Shown in pieces: positions 39,277 through 41,902 of a stretch of 41,902 nucleotides of DNA (position 1 is its first letter; every line of letters starts with the position of its first letter). Source of the stretch: Tateyamaria sp. ANG-S1 (GTDB lineage: Bacteria > Pseudomonadota > Alphaproteobacteria > Rhodobacterales > Rhodobacteraceae); contig NZ_JWLL01000022.1 in the NCBI RefSeq assembly GCF_000814025.1, forward strand, positions 1-41,902, written 5' to 3'. The notes under the pieces are model-generated. The model was given only the letters and a program-made list of their open reading frames with translations. It made no database searches and was not told the origin of the DNA. The position numbers and the translations under genes are program-made.

Positions 39277-40515
39277 TCAGGCGGCCGTGCGCGTAGCGCT
39301 GTAGCGGTCAGATTGTACAACACCCGCATCGAACAGATGCGCGATTTCGGTGTCCGTCAGCCGCATCACATCACCCAGCACCTCTTCGGTATCTGCGCCA
39401 AGGGTCGGAGCCGCCTGTGCCGGGGCGCGGTCATGTGCGCCGAAGCTTGCTGGGTGACGGGGCACCGGGTACGTGCCGATCCCCGGCTGGTGCAAGACGT
39501 CGAACATCGGGTTGTCGCTGCCAAGGTCCGGATCATCCGCCAATGCCTCGCGCACTGTGCGGAATTCAGACCATGTCAGGCCCGCTGCGTCGAATTCCGT
39601 GCGGAACTCGGACACGCGACGGGACGCAAACCAAGGGCGCAGGATGTCCGTGATCTCGGCCCGGCGCCGCCAGCGCTCGCCCTCGTCCGCGAGCGAGATG
39701 CCGTAGCGCCGTTCCATGGCCAGCATGGCCTCTTCGGTTCCTGTGGCTTTGACCAGGCCGCGCCACTGGCGATGGGTCAGGCCGATGACCATGATGCGGT
39801 GCCCGTCTGCACACACAAAATCCTGTCCATACGCACCATAGAGCGCATTGCCCGCCTTGATCCGGTCGGTCGGATTGAGTGTCGCATCGCCCAACATGCC
39901 GAGATGGCCCATCGTGGCGGCGGCAACATCCTTGAGCGCAAGCTCTACCTTTTGCCCTTCGCCCGTGCGCAGCCTGTGCCGCTCTGCCGCCAGAAGCGTC
40001 GAAACACACATGTTGCCCGCAATGAGATCCCAGGCTGGCAAGGCATGAGCGACAGGCTCGTGCGAGCCTTCGGGTCCGGTCATGTGAGGGATGCCGAGGG
40101 CCGGATTGACGGTGTAGTCAACCTGTGGGCGCCCGTGACGGTCACCTTTGAGCGTCAGCGTAACGATGTCCTCGCGCAAGGTGCACAATGTGTCGTGGTC
40201 CAGCCAGCCATTGACCGGCAGGTTGGTTAGGAACAGCCCCGCGTCCGGACCGGGTGCTGCGACGAGTTGCTGAACGAGCTTCTTGCCATCCGGGTGGCGC
40301 GTGTCGACCGCGACCGACTTCTTACCCTTGTTCATCCCTGCCCAAAAGAGGCTTTCTCCTGAGGGTGCGAGAGGCCAGCGGCCAGCATCCAGCCCGCCGC
40401 CCAGACGATCAACGCGGATCACCTCTGCCCCCATTTGCGCCAAGGTCATTCCGGCCAGCGGCACTGCAACAAAGGCGGCGTGTTCGACGACACGCATTCC
40501 TGACAGGACGGTCAT
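39277..40515 (-). CDS. CaiB/BaiF-type (class III) CoA-transferase
   Basis: A 412-residue class III CoA-transferase. It shows the N-terminal GMRVVEHAAFVAVPLAGMTLAQMGAEVIRVD over two adjoining stretches, the NKGKKSVAVD segment and the candidate nucleophile Asp163 in PAWDLIAG, where formyl-CoA transferase has its catalytic Asp. Together with the adjoining mesaconyl-C4-CoA-hydratase-like gene it most resembles the mesaconyl-CoA C1:C4 transferase / hydratase pair, or an itaconate/citramalate route, giving citramalyl-CoA; this is inferred from the partner. The ATG overlaps the stop of the hydratase (ATGA), so both are translated together. It ends 50 bp before tRNA-Trp. Confidence 0.85.
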   Translation of the reverse strand: MTVLSGMRVVEHAAFVAVPLAGMTLAQMGAEVIRVDRLGGGLDAGRWPLAPSGESLFWAGMNKGKKSVAVDTRHPDGKKLVQQLVAAPGPDAGLFLTNLPVNGWLDHDTLCTLREDIVTLTLKGDRHGRPQVDYTVNPALGIPHMTGPEGSHEPVAHALPAWDLIAGNMCVSTLLAAERHRLRTGEGQKVELALKDVAAATMGHLGMLGDATLNPTDRIKAGNALYGAYGQDFVCADGHRIMVIGLTHRQWRGLVKATGTEEAMLAMERRYGISLADEGERWRRRAEITDILRPWFASRRVSEFRTEFDAAGLTWSEFRTVREALADDPDLGSDNPMFDVLHQPGIGTYPVPRHPASFGAHDRAPAQAAPTLGADTEEVLGDVMRLTDTEIAHLFDAGVVQSDRYSATRTAA

Positions 40516-41351
40516 TGTGTACCTCCGAACATGGCTGTGGCGCGCATTCCCTGATGTCCGTTCTGCCCGGTGTAGAGCGACAGGATGCCGTCATCCGTCG
40601 TCGTGCAAATATCGACAGGTGCTCCGGCAAACAGCGGATGCACGGCGCGGAAGTCGAAAAACACCGGGGTTTGGCCGGATTGTTCCGTCGCGTGACGCAT
40701 GAGCAGCGTGGCTTGCAGCGGCCCATGCACAACCAGGCTCGGATATTTTTCCACCTGCTGGGCGTAGTCGAGATCGTAGTGAATGCGATGCGCGTTGAAC
40801 GTGACAGCCGAGTAGCGGAACAGCAGGGTCGCAGATGCGTCCACCTGTTCGCTCGTGTCGGCGGGCATGGCGCTTTTTTTCGGGGGCGTGAAAGTCTCCG
40901 GCATGGGCAGGTAAACAATGTCCTGCCGTTCTTCGATGGCGAGGCCCTGGGGGCCGATGATCGTGTGATCCAGTGTGACAAGCGCCATGGGTCCGGCGGC
41001 GGTTGTTTTGGTATCGACCGAGCGGACCGCCGTGTGGCGGTGCAATGTGTCGCCGACCCGGATCGGGGCGTGAAAGCTGAGCGCCCCACCAGCCCACATG
41101 CGACGTGGCAGACCAAGGGGCGGCAGGAGGGCCCCGGGTGCAGGATGCCCGTCGGTCCCGAGGTGATCGGTGTGGCCCATAGGCGGGAAGGCTGCCCAAT
41201 GCCACAAGGGCGGCAGAAGCGCACCGCCACGCGGTGCCGCCTCGTCCGAGCGTCCAATCGTGGCGTGCAGTTTGGCTGCCATCGACATGTCGATACCGCC
41301 CACGTCAGAGGTGCTTTTGCCAACCCATGCAGCCGTGTTGATCTGATCCAT
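40512..41351 (-). CDS. MaoC/FAS1-type hydratase, mesaconyl-C4-CoA hydratase-like
   Basis: A 279-residue double hot-dog hydratase. The N-terminal half is a FAS1-like dehydratase domain (WHWAAFPPMGHTDHLGTDGHP); the C-terminal half carries the active-site block FNAHRIHYD (185-193) and YPSLVVHGPLQA, typical of mesaconyl-C4-CoA/itaconyl-CoA hydratases that form citramalyl-CoA. The ATG at 41351 has GGGAGG 7 bases upstream; a longer frame upstream is not conserved. First gene of a two-gene operon with the CoA-transferase. A repeated ATACCG operator-like site lies upstream (41425-41443). No citramalyl-CoA lyase is present in the window, so the pathway must be completed elsewhere. Confidence 0.82.
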   Translation of the reverse strand: MDQINTAAWVGKSTSDVGGIDMSMAAKLHATIGRSDEAAPRGGALLPPLWHWAAFPPMGHTDHLGTDGHPAPGALLPPLGLPRRMWAGGALSFHAPIRVGDTLHRHTAVRSVDTKTTAAGPMALVTLDHTIIGPQGLAIEERQDIVYLPMPETFTPPKKSAMPADTSEQVDASATLLFRYSAVTFNAHRIHYDLDYAQQVEKYPSLVVHGPLQATLLMRHATEQSGQTPVFFDFRAVHPLFAGAPVDICTTTDDGILSLYTGQNGHQGMRATAMFGGTQ

Positions 41352-41400
41352 CAAAAATCCTCCCGTTACAACCAAGGGTGCGCAAGCGCGGAAAAAAATC

Positions 41401-41443
41401 AATATATTTTAATGACTTAGCGGGATACCGTCGTATACCGTAT
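41401..41443. promoter_or_regulatory. Operator-like ATACCG repeats with possible promoter for the hydratase operon
   Basis: ATACCGT occurs at 41425 and 41435, exactly 10 bp apart, and the second copy extends into the palindrome ATAC-C-GTAT (41435-41443). Such A/T-rich TATAC elements are common in GntR-family operators. On the minus strand TATATT (41401-41406) would be a -10 about 50 bases before the hydratase start, with the repeats over the -35 area. The regulator gene is not in the window. The interval 41444-41702 has only tiny frames. Confidence 0.4.
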
Positions 41444-41704
41444 GAGCACGTTCGCAAGTGCAGCACTGCGAGAAGCCTTGGATTTCAGCGACTTTCGCCG
41501 CGTGTTTGCAGGTGCAGAATGACAGCAGCAGTGATCAAGAAAATTCCACAAACAGCCCTATGGAACGCAACTTTGTTGCTTTTTCTGACATCGCGTTTGC
41601 GGGCACTGAGACGTAAATCGAATCCAAAAGCCGCTAGGCACCAACTGAGAAACAGGGTGTTTTGGATCGGCAGAGCAGATGGAAATTGACAAGAATGACA
41701 TGAA

Positions 41705-41733
41705 AAAGGGCCGTGCGTGATGCGCGGCCCTTT
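41705..41733 (-). terminator. Terminator downstream of tuf
   Basis: AAAGGGCCG/CGGCCCTTT (41705-41713, 41725-41733) with an 11-base loop. The minus-strand tail is TTTTTC, the plus-strand tail TTTCTGTTT, so it fits the tuf gene on the right best but may work both ways. Confidence 0.8.
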
Positions 41734-41748
41734 CTGTTTCAATGTCGT

Positions 41749-41771
41749 GGCGGATCGAGATCCGCCTTACG
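41749..41771. repeat. Single GTA(A)GG-hairpin repeat unit
   Basis: On the minus strand CGTA, then AGGCGGATC and its complement GATCCGCC around a two-base loop. It is the fourth locus of the hairpin family, here as a single unit with GTAAGG instead of GTAGGG. It lies between the tuf stop and the terminator at 41705-41733, so it would be inside the tuf 3' untranslated RNA. Confidence 0.65.
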
Positions 41772-41875
41772 TGTTGTGAAGTGCAGCAACCGGGTGCTGC
41801 GGCTCTGCTCTCGTGACCTTTGCTGTGCAAAGGCACTGTTGCAGGTGCCGCCCACCAGTTGCGGTAAACCGCAAC

Positions 41876-41902
41876 TTACTCAGTGATTTTCGACACCACG
41901 CC
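41876..41902 (-). CDS. tuf: Elongation factor Tu, last codons only (runs off right edge)
   Basis: The last eight codons and the TAA are visible and read GVVSKITE-stop, the usual C-terminus of alphaproteobacterial EF-Tu. The position upstream of tRNA-Trp-secE-nusG is the classical place of tufB. Directly at the stop codon lies the perfect hairpin AGTTGCGGT-AA-ACCGCAACT (41857-41876). With the tuf start at 1-20, both ends of the window are EF-Tu genes in the same orientation. Confidence 0.8.
   Translation of the reverse strand, partial: GVVSKITE

Noticed and set aside
41442..41689. Two tiny overlapping frames (26 and 56 codons, ATGA overlap)
   Set aside because: The first starts inside the operator-like repeats, neither has a ribosome binding site or recognisable family, and the composition is not coding-like. 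A remnant of an upstream gene cannot be excluded.

Overview
The window is a G+C-rich alphaproteobacterial chromosome segment, most likely from the Rhodobacterales (roseobacter group). The protein sequences of the translation and transcription genes, a trimethylamine N-oxide (TMAO) transport and demethylation operon, and a CoA-transferase/mesaconyl-CoA-hydratase-type pair all fit that group. No 16S gene is present, so this placement is inferred.

The backbone is the classical RNA polymerase/ribosomal string, all on the minus strand. Read from the right edge it runs: end of one tuf gene (41876-41902), tRNA-Trp, secE, nusG, rplK, rplA, rplJ, rplL, rpoB, rpoC, rpsL, rpsG, fusA, and the first codons of a second tuf (1-20). 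The window is therefore bounded by two EF-Tu genes in the same orientation. The string is not contiguous. Other genes sit in almost every gap, and hairpin/T-tract terminators (rpoC, rplL, rplA, nusG and probably secE) cut it into separate transcription units. A strong promoter (TTGACA, 17-bp spacer, TATACG) precedes rpsL, a multi-hairpin L10-type leader precedes rplJ, and a long hairpin lies between rplL and rpoB.

The largest insertion (about 3.4-17.9 kb) lies between rpoC and rpsL. It holds a PF11316-like glycosyltransferase, an EamA exporter, an MFS transporter behind a MerR/SoxR-like dyad, and a decayed tricarboxylate-transport/catabolism locus. The decayed locus contains a histidine-kinase tail, a TctA 3' part with an internal stop, a frameshifted TctB 5' part, and an open frame fusing hydroxyacid-dehydrogenase and FAD-dehydrogenase fragments. 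Next come a LacI-family regulator, a perfect 14-bp operator, and the divergent operon tdm-tmoV-tmoW-tmoX (TMAO demethylase plus TMAO ABC transporter) ending in a strong terminator. Last is an A+T-richer unknown gene whose C-terminal half looks like an aerolysin/ETX-MTX2-type pore-forming module.

Smaller insertions are: two unknown genes (one membrane, one exported) between rplA and rplJ; an OmpA-like protein, a small protein and an SGNH hydrolase between nusG and rplK; an amphi-Trp protein and a membrane protein upstream of secE; and, at the 3' end of tRNA-Trp, a 1.7-kb scar of an integrated element with a 46-bp att duplication and a truncated tyrosine recombinase. A family of short hairpins preceded by GTAGGG or GTAAGG, with differing but complementary stems, occurs just downstream of fusA, rpoB, an exported-protein gene and tuf. 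It is the main non-coding repeat of the window.
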